64,000 bases of DNA from Streptomyces cylindrosporus (GTDB taxonomy: Bacteria; Actinomycetota; Actinomycetes; Streptomycetales; Streptomycetaceae): positions 372,001-436,000 of the forward strand of contig NZ_JALDAY010000009.1 of assembly GCF_022698165.1 (NCBI RefSeq). The letters run 5' to 3'. Under the pieces are notes generated by a model that saw only the letters and a program-made list of their open reading frames with translations, had not been told where the DNA came from and did no database searches. Both the position numbers and the translations under genes were made by a program. Below, piece after piece: positions 8,179-17,036 of the stretch (its first letter is position 1; each line of letters starts with the position of its first letter).

Positions 8179-9867
8179 GTGAGAACAACAAGAAGCACGA
8201 CAAGAAGCACGACAAGTAATACGGCACGAAAGCACTCGTTACTCGGGTTGCTGACCGCCCTCGCGACCCTGCTCGGGCTCGTCCTCACCGGCGTGGCCTT
8301 CCCCGTCTCCGCCCAGGCCCGGTCGTCCGGCGCCCTCGCCACCGGGCTGCACATCAGCGGGGGCCGGCTGCTGGAGGGCAACGGCAACGACTTCGTGATG
8401 CGTGGGGTCAACGCCGCCCACACCTGGTACCCCGGCCGCACCAAGCAGTCGCTGGCCGACATCAAGGCGCTCGGCGCCAACACGGTCCGGGTCGTCCTCG
8501 CCGACGGCCACCGCTGGAGCGCGAACAGTGCGGCGGACGTGGCGGACGTGATCGCCCAGTGCAAGGCCGACCGGCTCATCTGCGTACTGGAGGTCCACGA
8601 CACCACCGGTTACGGCGAGGACAGCGCGGCCGGCACGCTCGACGAGGCGGCCGACTACTGGATCGGCCTCAAGGACGTCCTCGCCGGCCAGGAGAACTAC
8701 ATCGCCATCAACATCGGCAACGAGCCCTGGGGCAACACCGATCCGGCCGGCTGGACCGCCCCCACCATCGCCGCCGTGAAGAAGCTCCGCGACGCCGGCC
8801 TGGAGCACCTGCTCATGGTGGACGCGCCCAACTGGGGCCAGGACTGGCAGGGCGTCATGCGGGCCAACGCCAAGTCGGTCTACGCCGCCGACCCCACCGG
8901 CAACCTGATCTTCTCGATCCACATGTACAGCGTCTTCGACACCGCGGCCGAGGTCACCGACTATCTCAACGCCTTCGTCGACGCCGGACTGCCCATCCTC
9001 ATCGGCGAGTTCGGCGGCCCCGCCGACCAGTACGGCGACCCGGACGAGGACACCATGATGGCCACGGCCCAGCAGCTGAAGCTCGGCTACCTGGCCTGGT
9101 CCTGGAGCGGCAACACCGACCCGATCCTCGACCTCGCCCTCAACTTCGATCCCACGCAGCTCAGTTCGTGGGGGCAGCGGGCCTTCAACGGCGCGAACGG
9201 CATCGCGCAGACCGCCAAGGAAGCCACGGTCTACGCCGGTTCGGGCTCCGGCGACTCCCAGGCGCCGACCGCCCCCGGCACCCCGAGCGCTTCCTCCGTG
9301 ACGGCGACGTCCGCCACCCTCACCTGGGCCGCCGCCACCGACAACGTCGGCGTCACCGGCTACGACGTCGTGCGCGTCGCGGACGGCGCCGAGACCCGGG
9401 TCGCCACCGCCACCGGCAACTCCGCCACGGTGACCGGGCTCACGGCCGAGACGACGTACACGTTCGCCGTCTACGCCCGTGACGCGGCCGGCAACCGCTC
9501 GGCCCGCTCGGCCACCGTGAACGTCACGACGAGCAAGGCCCCGGCCCTGTCCTGCACGGTCGGCTACCGGGTGGTGGGGGAGTGGCCGGGCGGTTTCCAG
9601 GGCGAGTTGACGATCGGGAACGGCGGCACCGCCGCGATCAACGGGTGGACGCTCGCCTTCGCCTTCGCCGACGGGCAGAGCATCAGCAACATGTGGGGCG
9701 GCACCGCGGCGCAGGACGGCGGAGCGGTGAAGGTCACCCCCGCCTCCTACACGACGACCATCCCGGCGGCCGGTTCGGTGACCGTCGGGTTCATCGCGAG
9801 CAAGGGGTCGAGCAACACGGCTCCGACCGCGTTCACGCTCAACGGGAGCGCATGCAAGGCGAGTTGA
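8179..9867 (+). CDS. Secreted GH5 (subfamily 8-like) endo-beta-1,4-mannanase with FN3 and CBM2 domains
   Basis: Extracellular glycanase, 562 aa. The GTG start at 8179 has TTGGAG five bases upstream. The signal peptide (residues 1-48) ends near VSAQA. The GH5 catalytic domain (about 55-350) has INIGNEPWGN (acid/base E182) and LIGEFGGP (nucleophile E277); LEVHDTTGY, LMVDAPNWGQ and FSIHMYSVFD are characteristic of bacterial GH5_8 mannanases rather than cellulases. A fibronectin type III module (about 362-450) links to a C-terminal CBM2 (about 456-562, paired Cys, surface Trp) that binds cellulose. It would hydrolyse mannan associated with plant cell walls. The CebR-type operator upstream indicates control by cellobiose. 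A GH5 cellulase is the alternative assignment. Confidence 0.85.
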   Translation: MRTTRSTTRSTTSNTARKHSLLGLLTALATLLGLVLTGVAFPVSAQARSSGALATGLHISGGRLLEGNGNDFVMRGVNAAHTWYPGRTKQSLADIKALGANTVRVVLADGHRWSANSAADVADVIAQCKADRLICVLEVHDTTGYGEDSAAGTLDEAADYWIGLKDVLAGQENYIAINIGNEPWGNTDPAGWTAPTIAAVKKLRDAGLEHLLMVDAPNWGQDWQGVMRANAKSVYAADPTGNLIFSIHMYSVFDTAAEVTDYLNAFVDAGLPILIGEFGGPADQYGDPDEDTMMATAQQLKLGYLAWSWSGNTDPILDLALNFDPTQLSSWGQRAFNGANGIAQTAKEATVYAGSGSGDSQAPTAPGTPSASSVTATSATLTWAAATDNVGVTGYDVVRVADGAETRVATATGNSATVTGLTAETTYTFAVYARDAAGNRSARSATVNVTTSKAPALSCTVGYRVVGEWPGGFQGELTIGNGGTAAINGWTLAFAFADGQSISNMWGGTAAQDGGAVKVTPASYTTTIPAAGSVTVGFIASKGSSNTAPTAFTLNGSACKAS

Positions 9868-9874
9868 TGTGACC

Positions 9875-9907
9875 GACCGGCGGGAGGAGAGTCCGCCCCC
9901 GCCGGTC
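9875..9907 (+). terminator. Stem-loop after the mannanase gene
   Basis: GACCGGCGGG (9875-9884) pairs perfectly with CCCGCCGGTC (9898-9907) around a 13-base loop, starting 8 bases after the stop codon. There is no U-run, which is normal for Streptomyces terminators. Confidence 0.6.
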
Positions 9908-10022
9908 ACTACTCCTCGCCGCCCCCGGCCAGCTGGTCCGCGAGACAGGCCAGATACAGGGCCATGGTCGTGCGGTGCTCCCTCAGCGGGCGACCGGCGT
10001 GCCTTCCACAGGTGCACAGGGG

Positions 10023-10079
10023 TTGTCCTGACATTCCCCGGAAGCCTAGGGTCGCCTTCCAGGCGCAAGCGCTTTCTGG
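10023..10079 (+). promoter_or_regulatory. Promoter with LacI-type operator before the DUF6807/sugar ABC genes
   Basis: TTGTCC (10023-10028), an 18-bp spacer and TAGGGT (10047-10052) fit the Streptomyces housekeeping promoter pattern. About 15 bases after the -10 lies GCAAGCGCTTTC, whose core AAGCGCTT (10067-10074) is a palindrome with the central CG typical of LacI-family operators. The candidate start of the DUF6807 gene is at 10130. No LacI gene is adjacent; the nearest one starts at 20813. Confidence 0.5.
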
Positions 10080-10129
10080 CCTGCGTCGGCATGCACGGAG
10101 ACCACCCCACTGGCCCCCGAGGAGCGCGC

Positions 10130-11056
10130 ATGGGCATCCGAGTCACTCACGCCTACGGTGACCACGTCGGGGTCGCGGCGACGGACGGCACCGAGATCTT
10201 CCGGTACGTCTACCGCCCCGACCCCGACCCGTTCGAGGCGCGCAAACCGTACGCGCACCCGGTACGCACCCTCGCCGGGCGCACCGTGACCGGCTACCGG
10301 CCCAGCGACCACCGCTGGCACAAGGGCCTGCAGATGACCGCGAGCCATCTGTCCGGCCAGAACTTCTGGGGCGGCAACTGCTATGTCCACGGGCAGGGTT
10401 ACGTGCGGCTGCCGGACCGAGTCGGTTCCATGCGACACGACCGCTTCGGCGACTTCACCGTCGAGGACGACCGGCTCGCCTTCTCCGAGGAGCTCACCTG
10501 GATCGCCGCGGGCGGCGAGGAGTGGGCCCGCGAAAGCCGCGGCATCGCCGTGCACTCCGTCGACGAGGAGGCCGGTGCCTGGGCCCTGGACTGGTCGATC
10601 CGGCTCACCAACATCCGCGACGAACCGCTCGTCTTCGGCTCCCCGACCACCGAGGGCCGCGAACTCGCCGGATACACCGGCCTGCAGTGGCGCGGCCCGC
10701 GCGACTTCACCGGCGGCACCGTCCACGCCCCCGAGTCCGACGCGGACGCCGACAAACTGATGGGCAGTCAGGGCCCCTGGATCGCGTACACCGCCGAGCA
10801 CGACGACGTCGACGGCCACTCCACGCTGGTCTTCGCGCACGCGCCCGACAACCTCGACGCCGGTACGGCAATCCACGAGTCCCACTGGTTCGTGCGCTCG
10901 GAACCCATCCCGACGGTCGCCTTCTCCTGGGCGTTCTTCGAGGAGTTCGCGCTGCCACCGGGCGCCTCCTTCGCCTACCGCTACCGGATCCTCGTCGCCG
11001 ACGGCGCCTGGGACCGCGACCGCGTCGCGGCCCACCTCGACGGCCTGCCGTGGTGA
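10130..11056 (+). CDS. DUF6807 (PmoA-like) family protein
   Basis: A 308-aa cytoplasmic protein of the family labelled PmoA or DUF6807 (PF14100), often encoded near sugar oxidoreductases and sugar ABC transporters. Recognisable stretches are YRPSDHRWHKGLQMTASHLS, NFWGGNCYVHGQGYV and TTEGRELAGYTGLQWRGPRD. The function is not established; the name PmoA does not imply methane oxidation here. The ATG at 10130 has GAGGAG about 6 bases upstream. It lies upstream of a binding-protein-dependent sugar transporter, with a short hairpin between them, so it probably acts on the sugar that transporter imports or on its catabolic intermediate. Confidence 0.75.
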   Translation: MGIRVTHAYGDHVGVAATDGTEIFRYVYRPDPDPFEARKPYAHPVRTLAGRTVTGYRPSDHRWHKGLQMTASHLSGQNFWGGNCYVHGQGYVRLPDRVGSMRHDRFGDFTVEDDRLAFSEELTWIAAGGEEWARESRGIAVHSVDEEAGAWALDWSIRLTNIRDEPLVFGSPTTEGRELAGYTGLQWRGPRDFTGGTVHAPESDADADKLMGSQGPWIAYTAEHDDVDGHSTLVFAHAPDNLDAGTAIHESHWFVRSEPIPTVAFSWAFFEEFALPPGASFAYRYRILVADGAWDRDRVAAHLDGLPW

Positions 11057-11065
11057 ACGAGGCCC

Positions 11066-11086
11066 GGCCCCGCCGATAGCGGGGCC
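11066..11086 (+). terminator. Intercistronic hairpin (terminator or attenuator)
   Basis: GGCCCCGC (11066-11073) and GCGGGGCC (11079-11086) form a perfect 8-bp stem with a 5-base loop, between the DUF6807 gene and the sugar-binding protein gene. It may end transcription or only reduce read-through into the transporter operon. Confidence 0.5.
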
Positions 11087-11127
11087 TTCCCACAGACCGA
11101 TCCGAGGAGAGGAGAGGTGACCTCGGC

Positions 11128-12411
11128 ATGCCCGGACACAGGACAAAGGGGTTCTGCGCGTCGGCCGCCGCGCTCGCGCTGTGCGCGGTGCTGGCCGGCT
11201 GCGGGGGATCCGGGGAGTCGGCCGGCGGCGGCAAGGTCGTGCTGCGCTACACGTGGTGGGGCAACCCCGACCGCGCGGCACGCACCGAGCAGGCCGTCGC
11301 GCTGTTCGAGAAGGAGCACCCGAACGTGCGGGTGCAGACATCGTTCTCGGGCTACGACGCCTACAAGCAGAAGCTAGCCATCCAGGCCACGGGCGGCGAC
11401 GCCCCCGACGTGATGCAGCTCGACTACCGCCAGATCGACCAGTACGCCTCCGGACACGTCCTCCTCGACCTCGGCAAGGTCGAGGACACCCTGCACACCG
11501 ACGAGATCGACACGGGCCTGCTCGCCACCGGCCGGGTGAACGGCAGGCAGTACGCCATCCCGCAGGGCCGCGGCACCGAGACCGTCGTCTACGACACCAA
11601 GGCGTGGAAGGACTCGGGCGTCCCGCTCCCGGGGAAGAGCTGGACCTGGAGCCAATGGGCGGACGCCATGCGGGAGTTGGCCGAGAAGACAGGCAGGCCC
11701 GGCTCCGTCGACCCCGGCCAGAGCGAGGACGCCTTCGAGGTGTGGCTGCGCGGCCAGGGCAAGGCCCTCTACACCAAGGACAACCGACTCGGCTTCACCG
11801 CCGACGACCTGACCAAGTGGTGGACGTTCACCGACAGGCTGCGACGCGAGGGTGTCGTCTCGCCCGCCGAACAGACCACCCAGCTCGACGGCTCCGTCGA
11901 GAACACCCCGCTCGGCCGCGGCAAGGCCACCGCCGACTTCAACTGGGACGCCCCGTCCAGCGGTTACCTCGCCCTCGTCCCCACCGGCGTCACCCTCGCA
12001 CCCATGCCGTCCGGCCAGGACGGCACGCCCGGCCAGTACTTCAAACCGTCGATGTTCCTCGGCATCGGCGCTCACACGAGTCACCCCGAACAGGCCGCCG
12101 CGCTCGTCGACTTCCTCCTCAACGACGACCAAGCAGCGAAGATCCTCGGCGCCACCCGCGGCATCCCCGTCAACGAGACGATCAGGAAGCAGACCGCCTC
12201 CGAGCTCAAGGACTTCGACAAGACGGTCTCCGATTTCCAGTCCTCCCTGGAGGGCACCCTCAAGGACCCGCCGCAGGCCCCGCCCTCCGGCGACAACGCC
12301 CTGCAGACCACCTTCCAGCGCGACTACGACCAGGTGTCGTACGAGCGGATGTCGCCGCGCGAGGCGGCCGAGAACTACGTCACCGAGGCGAAGGCGGAGC
12401 TGAGGTCATGA
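11128..12411 (+). CDS. Sugar ABC transporter substrate-binding lipoprotein
   Basis: Extracytoplasmic solute-binding protein, cluster CUT1, 427 aa. The lipoprotein signal ends at VLAGC (Cys 26), followed by a Gly/Ser-rich linker. The mature part begins VVLRYTWWGNPDRAARTEQA, typical of the family, with GGDAPDVMQLDYRQIDQY marking the first lobe. The ATG at 11128 is preceded by a GGAGAGGAGAGG-type purine run. The stop overlaps the next start by ATGA. No ATPase gene is in the operon, so it probably shares the multitask ATPase MsiK, as Streptomyces CUT1 systems do (family knowledge). Substrate not assignable; the neighbouring mannanase suggests manno- or cello-oligosaccharides only loosely. Confidence 0.9.
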   Translation: MPGHRTKGFCASAAALALCAVLAGCGGSGESAGGGKVVLRYTWWGNPDRAARTEQAVALFEKEHPNVRVQTSFSGYDAYKQKLAIQATGGDAPDVMQLDYRQIDQYASGHVLLDLGKVEDTLHTDEIDTGLLATGRVNGRQYAIPQGRGTETVVYDTKAWKDSGVPLPGKSWTWSQWADAMRELAEKTGRPGSVDPGQSEDAFEVWLRGQGKALYTKDNRLGFTADDLTKWWTFTDRLRREGVVSPAEQTTQLDGSVENTPLGRGKATADFNWDAPSSGYLALVPTGVTLAPMPSGQDGTPGQYFKPSMFLGIGAHTSHPEQAAALVDFLLNDDQAAKILGATRGIPVNETIRKQTASELKDFDKTVSDFQSSLEGTLKDPPQAPPSGDNALQTTFQRDYDQVSYERMSPREAAENYVTEAKAELRS

Positions 12412-13346
12412 CGACGACACAGACACCGGCGGTCCCCGTGCCCGCGACGACGGCCCCGCCGGGGAAGCGCCCGAAACGTCAACGGGAGGGCGCCGCCTGG
12501 GTGTTCCTCTCGCCCTGGGTGCTCGGCGCGACCGTCCTCACCCTGCTGCCCATGGCCGTGTCGCTGTACCTCTCCTTCACCGACTACGACCTGTTCAACG
12601 CCCCGCGCTGGGTGGGTCTGCGCAACTACACGCAGATGTTCACCGAGGACCCGCGCTACTGGCGCTCGGTCACCACGACCCTGACGTACGTCGTGATCGC
12701 CGTACCCCTGCAACTCGCCCTCGCCCTGGTCGTCGCCCTCGCCCTGAAGAACATGCGGCGCGGCAAGGGTTTCTACCGCTCCGCCTTCTACGCGCCCTCG
12801 CTGCTCGGCGCCTCCATGTCCATCGCCCTCGTCTGGCGGGCGCTGTTCAACGACGGCGGCACGGTCGACCACCTGACCGGCAGCGGCGGCTGGATCAACA
12901 AGCCCGGCTGGGCGCTGCTCGCCGTGGCCCTGCTCACGGTGTGGCAGTTCGGCGCGCCCATGGTCATCTTCCTCGCCGGACTCCAGCAGATCCCGGCCGA
13001 GCTGTACGAGGCCGCGGCCGTCGACGGGGCAGGGAAATGGCGGCAGTTCGTGTCCGTCACCGTGCCGATGCTGTCCCCGGTGCTCTTCTTCAACCTGGTC
13101 CTGCAGACCATCCAGGCCTTCCAGGTCTTCACCCCCGCCTTCGCCGTCAGCGCGGGCAAGGGCGGCCCCGCCGACTCGACCCTCGTCTACACCCTCTACC
13201 TCTACGACCGCGGCTTCGTCGCCTCCCACATGGGCTACGCCTCCGCCATGGCCTGGGTGCTGCTGATCGTGATCGGCGCCGTCACCGCGGTGCTGTTCCG
13301 CACCTCGCGCTCCTGGGTCTTCTACGCCTCCGAGGGGGACCGATGA
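12408..13346 (+). CDS. Sugar ABC transporter permease (MalF/UgpA type)
   Basis: Inner-membrane permease, 312 aa, six predicted membrane segments after a cytoplasmic N-terminus rich in Thr, Pro and Lys. The EAA loop is ELYEAAAVDGAGKWRQFVSV, which contacts the ATPase. The ATG overlaps the binding-protein stop codon by four bases and the downstream permease start by four bases, so the three genes are translationally coupled. It is the first of the two permease subunits of the CUT1 importer. Confidence 0.92.
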   Translation: MTTTQTPAVPVPATTAPPGKRPKRQREGAAWVFLSPWVLGATVLTLLPMAVSLYLSFTDYDLFNAPRWVGLRNYTQMFTEDPRYWRSVTTTLTYVVIAVPLQLALALVVALALKNMRRGKGFYRSAFYAPSLLGASMSIALVWRALFNDGGTVDHLTGSGGWINKPGWALLAVALLTVWQFGAPMVIFLAGLQQIPAELYEAAAVDGAGKWRQFVSVTVPMLSPVLFFNLVLQTIQAFQVFTPAFAVSAGKGGPADSTLVYTLYLYDRGFVASHMGYASAMAWVLLIVIGAVTAVLFRTSRSWVFYASEGDR

Positions 13347-14209
13347 CAACCGCTTCAACTGCCGTGCCCCGCAAGCCGATCCGGTGGGGCCGCGTCGCCG
13401 TGCACCTCGGCTGCCTGGCCGCCCTGCTGGTCATGCTCTACCCGCTGGCCTGGCTGCTCGCCACCTCCCTCAAGCCCGCGAACGAGGTCATCGCCAGCCT
13501 GAACCTCCTGCCCAGCCACCTGGAGTGGTCCAACTACAAGACCGCCTTCGAAGGAGTCAACGACGTCTCCATCTGGCGGCTGCTCGGCAACTCCCTGCTG
13601 ATCGCGGGCGGCGCGGTTCTCGGCAACGTCATCAGCTGCTCCCTGGCCGCCTACGCCTTCGCGCGCCTGCGCTTCCGGATGCGCGGCCCGCTGTTCGCCT
13701 TCATGATCGCCACGATCATGCTGCCGCACCACGCGGTGCTGATCCCGCAGTACATCATCTTCAACAAGCTCGGCCTGGTGAACACCTACTGGCCGCTGAT
13801 CCTGCCCAAGTTCCTGGCCACGGAGGCGTTCTTCGTCTTCCTCATCGTGCAGTTCATGCGCGGCCTGCCGCGCGAGCTGGAGGAGGCGGCCCGCATCGAC
13901 GGCTGCGGCCCCTTCCGCAGCTTCTACAAGGTGATCCTGCCGCTCACCCGGCCCGCCCTGATCACCACCGCGATCTTCACCTTCATCTGGACCTGGAACG
14001 ACTTCTTCACCCAGCTCATCTACCTCTTCGACCCGGACAAGTTCACCCTCACCCTCGCCCTGCGCTCCTTCGTGGACGCCTCCAGCCAGTCGGCCTTCGG
14101 CCCGATGTTCGCCATGTCGGTGATCGCCCTGCTGCCGATCGTGCTGTTCTTCCTCGCCTTCCAGCGCTTCCTGGTGGAGGGCATGGCCAGTTCGGGACTG
14201 AAGGGATGA
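13343..14209 (+). CDS. Sugar ABC transporter permease (MalG/UgpE type)
   Basis: Second permease subunit, 288 aa, six predicted membrane segments. Typical MalG-like features are YPLAWLLATSLKPANEVIAS near the N-terminus and the EAA loop ELEEAARIDGCGPFRSFYKV. Start and stop overlap the genes on both sides by ATGA. It forms the membrane channel with the preceding permease. Confidence 0.92.
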   Translation: MTTASTAVPRKPIRWGRVAVHLGCLAALLVMLYPLAWLLATSLKPANEVIASLNLLPSHLEWSNYKTAFEGVNDVSIWRLLGNSLLIAGGAVLGNVISCSLAAYAFARLRFRMRGPLFAFMIATIMLPHHAVLIPQYIIFNKLGLVNTYWPLILPKFLATEAFFVFLIVQFMRGLPRELEEAARIDGCGPFRSFYKVILPLTRPALITTAIFTFIWTWNDFFTQLIYLFDPDKFTLTLALRSFVDASSQSAFGPMFAMSVIALLPIVLFFLAFQRFLVEGMASSGLKG

Positions 14210-14826
14210 GCGCCATGCGCGGAGCACGGGAGCCGGGCGAGGTCTTCGGCCCGCGGATGACCCTCTTCGCCGACACGCTCAGCGTCGGCCTCGCCACCAC
14301 CGTGGCCTGCCTCCCCCTGGTGACCGCCCCGGCCGCACTGTCGACGGCCTGCGCGGTGCTCCGCGGCGCGGGGGAGGACCGGCCGGCCACCGCGGGGCAG
14401 TACGTCACGCTGCTACGGCACCGGATCCGCACCGGCGACCTGGCGGCGGGCCTCGTCGCCCTCGTCGGCGCGCTGCTGCTCGCCGCCGACCTGGCGCTGG
14501 CCCGGGTGGGACTGCCGGGCGCGCCGGCCTTCGCGACACTGGCCGCCGCGATCGGCGCGAGCGCCGGTGTCGTGGCCCTGCGGGCCTGCGCCCGCCCCGA
14601 GTCGCTCACCGACTGGTCGGCCGCCCTGCGCGAGGCCGCCCGCGCCACCGTGCGCGACCCGGGCGGCAGCGCCCTGGTGCTGCTCGCCGTGGCGACCGCG
14701 GCCCTGTGTGCCTGGATGCTCGTACCCCTGGCCTTCCTGGCACCCGGCCCGCTCGCCCTGGCGCTCACCGCGGTCGATGTGCGCCAGGGCTCAAGGCAGC
14801 GTCACCGCAAGGGAGTTACGGCTTGA
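14206..14826 (+). CDS. DUF624 (YesL-like) membrane protein
   Basis: A 206-aa integral membrane protein with about five hydrophobic segments; LPLVTAPAALSTACAVLR and a C-terminal PLALALTAVDVRQG fit the DUF624/YesL family. Genes of this family are regularly the last gene of CUT1 sugar-transporter operons, but their role is unknown. The ATG at 14206 overlaps the permease stop. The 3' end runs 11 bases into the convergent methyltransferase gene. Confidence 0.78.
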   Translation: MSAMRGAREPGEVFGPRMTLFADTLSVGLATTVACLPLVTAPAALSTACAVLRGAGEDRPATAGQYVTLLRHRIRTGDLAAGLVALVGALLLAADLALARVGLPGAPAFATLAAAIGASAGVVALRACARPESLTDWSAALREAARATVRDPGGSALVLLAVATAALCAWMLVPLAFLAPGPLALALTAVDVRQGSRQRHRKGVTA

Positions 14827-15622
14827 TGCCCACCGCGGTCCACAGGCTGACCTCGGCGTCGGTGGCCGTCGGCTCCTCGTCCGGGCGCCAGCGGTGGCCG
14901 ACGGCGACACCCGGGTCGAGCAGGTCGAGCCCCTCGAAGAAGCGGCCGACCTCCTCCTTGGAGCGGACCTGGACCTGGGTCCCGGCGCTGATGTAGATGT
15001 CGACGAGCTTCTGCCAGGTCTCCGGGTCGAAGTCCGGTGTGCAGTGGCTCAGCGCCAGCGCGCTGCCCGAGGGCAGGGCGTCGAGGAGCCGGGCAACGAT
15101 GTCGTACGGGCCCCACGCGTCCGGGATGAAGTGCAGCAGTGCGTTCAGGGAGAGCGCCACCGGCTGGGTCAGGTCCAGCGCCTCGGACAGCTCGGGGGCG
15201 CCCAGGATGGCCTCGGGCTCGGTGAAGTCGGCGTGGATGTACGTCGTACGGCCCTCGCGCGTGCTGCGCATCAGGCGCTCCGCGTACTTCAGCACGAGCG
15301 GGTCGTTGTCGGCGTACACCACCTTCGCGTCGGGGACCACGGCCTGGGCGACCTGGTGCAGGTTCGGCTCGGTGGGGATGCCGGTGCCGATGTCCAGCCA
15401 CTGGCGGATGCCGTGCTCCTTGGCGAGGACGCGGGTGGCCCGGTGCATGAAGGCGCGGTTCTCCCGGGCGCAGACGAAGATGGCCGGAAACACCTCCGCG
15501 ACCTTCCCGGCGGCCTGCTGGTCGACGTCGAAGTGGTCCTTGCCGCCGAGGTAGTAGTCGTACATCCGGGCGGAATGGGGCCTGCTGGTGTCGATGTCCC
15601 GCGCGGCGGGCGAGTTGGTCAT
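14816..15622 (-). CDS. DUF574-family SAM-dependent methyltransferase
   Basis: A 268-aa Rossmann-fold protein of Methyltransf_19 (DUF574, PF04672), a family abundant in Streptomyces with mostly unknown substrates. Seen are the opening HSARMYDYYLGGKDHF, the SAM-binding loop WLDIGTGIPTEPNLHQVAQ and the acidic strand VVYADNDPLVL. A second family member is encoded 3.3 kb away at 18960, and the two share ARMYD-(Y/A)-(Y/M)-LGG and D-(I/L)-G-(T/S)-GIPT. It is followed at 43 bases upstream (same strand) by the DUF397 gene end. Confidence 0.88.
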   Translation of the reverse strand: MTNSPAARDIDTSRPHSARMYDYYLGGKDHFDVDQQAAGKVAEVFPAIFVCARENRAFMHRATRVLAKEHGIRQWLDIGTGIPTEPNLHQVAQAVVPDAKVVYADNDPLVLKYAERLMRSTREGRTTYIHADFTEPEAILGAPELSEALDLTQPVALSLNALLHFIPDAWGPYDIVARLLDALPSGSALALSHCTPDFDPETWQKLVDIYISAGTQVQVRSKEEVGRFFEGLDLLDPGVAVGHRWRPDEEPTATDAEVSLWTAVGIKP

Positions 15623-15665
15623 GCTGTCCCTTTCGGAGGTGTGCGTGGGGGGAGAGGAGAGAAAG

Positions 15666-15923
15666 TCAGCCGGTGGTGAGGTGGTCGGCCAGGCCCCGCT
15701 TGACCCCCGCGACGAACGCGGCGATCTCCTCGGGGGTGTAGATGAGGGCGGGACCTGCCGGGTCCGTCGACTGGCGCAGCGCCACCCGGCCGTCGGCGAG
15801 CTGCTTCGTCTGTACGCACTGGCCCCCGTTGGGGCCGCTCCACGGAGACTCCCAGCCGTGCTCGCCGAGGTCGGAGGCGGGCATGCCGTTGTAGACGTAG
15901 AAGCTGCCGTCGATCGTGGTCAT
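15666..15923 (-). CDS. DUF397 small protein
   Basis: An 85-aa soluble protein containing the DUF397 pattern: WESPWSGPNGGQCVQ in the middle and VALRQSTDPAGPALIYTPEE ahead of an AFVAGVKRG helix. DUF397 proteins are encoded with WhiJ-like HTH regulators and antagonise or modulate them in Streptomyces development. The ATG overlaps the stop of the HTH gene by four bases, so the two are translationally coupled. Confidence 0.9.
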   Translation of the reverse strand: MTTIDGSFYVYNGMPASDLGEHGWESPWSGPNGGQCVQTKQLADGRVALRQSTDPAGPALIYTPEEIAAFVAGVKRGLADHLTTG

Positions 15924-16798
15924 GAGTACTCCTTGCGCATGCGGTCCAGGAGTGCCCGGCTCTGCGCGTCGGAGGTCAGCAGGGACATCCGGCTGTGCGC
16001 CTCGAGATGGGCTACGACGTCGGAACGCTGGTCCAGATACATCGCGCCGGAGAGGACCTCGGTGTAGACGACGTCCGGCAACTCCGGCTCCTCGAAACGG
16101 AAGTACGTGAAGGGGGCGCAGGCGCCGACATGGGCGCCCGCCGTGAACGGCACCACGTCGACGCTGACGTGCTCCAGCTCCGAGACCTCCAGGAGCCGCT
16201 CGATCTGCTCCCGCATCACCTCGGGGCCGCCGACCACGCGGTGCAGTACGGCCTCCTCCATCACCACCCACAGCGTGGGCGCGTCGGGTCTCTCCAGCAG
16301 ACCCTGACGTCGTAACCGCAGGTCCACGCGGCGCCGCAGGTCCTCGTCGCTGTCGTTCGGGAAGCCGCCGCCGAGCACCGCGCTCGCGTAGCGCGGGGTC
16401 TGCAGCAGTCCCGTGACGTAGTGGGGCTCGTACGTGCGCAGCGTCTTCGCCCCGGTCTCCAGGCTCACGTAGGCGCTGAACCAGGTGGGCAGCACGTCCC
16501 GGTACGTGTGCCACCAGCCGGGCTCGTTGGCCCGCTCGGCGAACTCCACGAACTCGGCCGTCTCCTGTCGGTCGGCTCCGTAGGTCTCCAGCAGCTTCTC
16601 GACGTAGAGCGGCTTGAGACCGACCTCCGCCTTCTCCAGGCGGCGGATGGTCAGCGGAGTCACCCGCAGGGCCTTGGCGGCGTCCTCCAGGGACACGCCC
16701 GCGCCCTGCCGCCGCTCCTGCAGCCGACGGCCGAGGATCATGCGCAGAACCGTGGGTGCGCTGCTGCCGCTGCCCGTGACCGGACGACTCTCGCTCAC
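15920..16798 (-). CDS. WhiJ-like XRE-family HTH regulator (HTH_31 + DUF5753)
   Basis: A 292-aa DNA-binding regulator. The N-terminal HTH (about residues 20-75) includes GVSLEDAAKALRVTPLTIRR; the remaining 200 residues form the DUF5753 effector-like domain (YEPHYVTGLLQTPRYASAVL, HVSVDVVPFTAGAH, TYFRFEEPELPDVVYTE). With the coupled DUF397 gene and the divergent ATPase-domain gene it forms the AbaA/WhiJ-type triad found in many copies in Streptomyces. Paralogues act in sporulation or antibiotic control; the specific targets of this copy are unknown. Confidence 0.92.
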   Translation of the reverse strand: MSESRPVTGSGSSAPTVLRMILGRRLQERRQGAGVSLEDAAKALRVTPLTIRRLEKAEVGLKPLYVEKLLETYGADRQETAEFVEFAERANEPGWWHTYRDVLPTWFSAYVSLETGAKTLRTYEPHYVTGLLQTPRYASAVLGGGFPNDSDEDLRRRVDLRLRRQGLLERPDAPTLWVVMEEAVLHRVVGGPEVMREQIERLLEVSELEHVSVDVVPFTAGAHVGACAPFTYFRFEEPELPDVVYTEVLSGAMYLDQRSDVVAHLEAHSRMSLLTSDAQSRALLDRMRKEYS

Positions 16799-17036
16799 GC
16801 CGAAACCTCCTGAGGGGCTGTCACCGGTAAGAGTCTGAAGGCGACTTGGTGAAGTCGCCAGAGAGATACCGGCCCGATGAAATTATCAGGCAGCTGGTTG
16901 CAGCTTGAACTTGGGTGAGAGCATAGTTACTTGCGTGAATCGTTTTGGCGATCACCTGCAACACCCCTTCCCTGCTGCCCCGTTGCTCACGCCCGCTTCC
17001 GACTGCGCCCGCTCGACCCCCACGGAAGGCACCGCC

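Noticed and set aside
8179..8240. AGAAGCACGACA tandem repeat at the mannanase start as a regulatory element
   Set aside because: The two near-identical units encode a Thr/Ser/Arg repeat in the signal peptide n-region and are too short and too few to call a functional DNA repeat.
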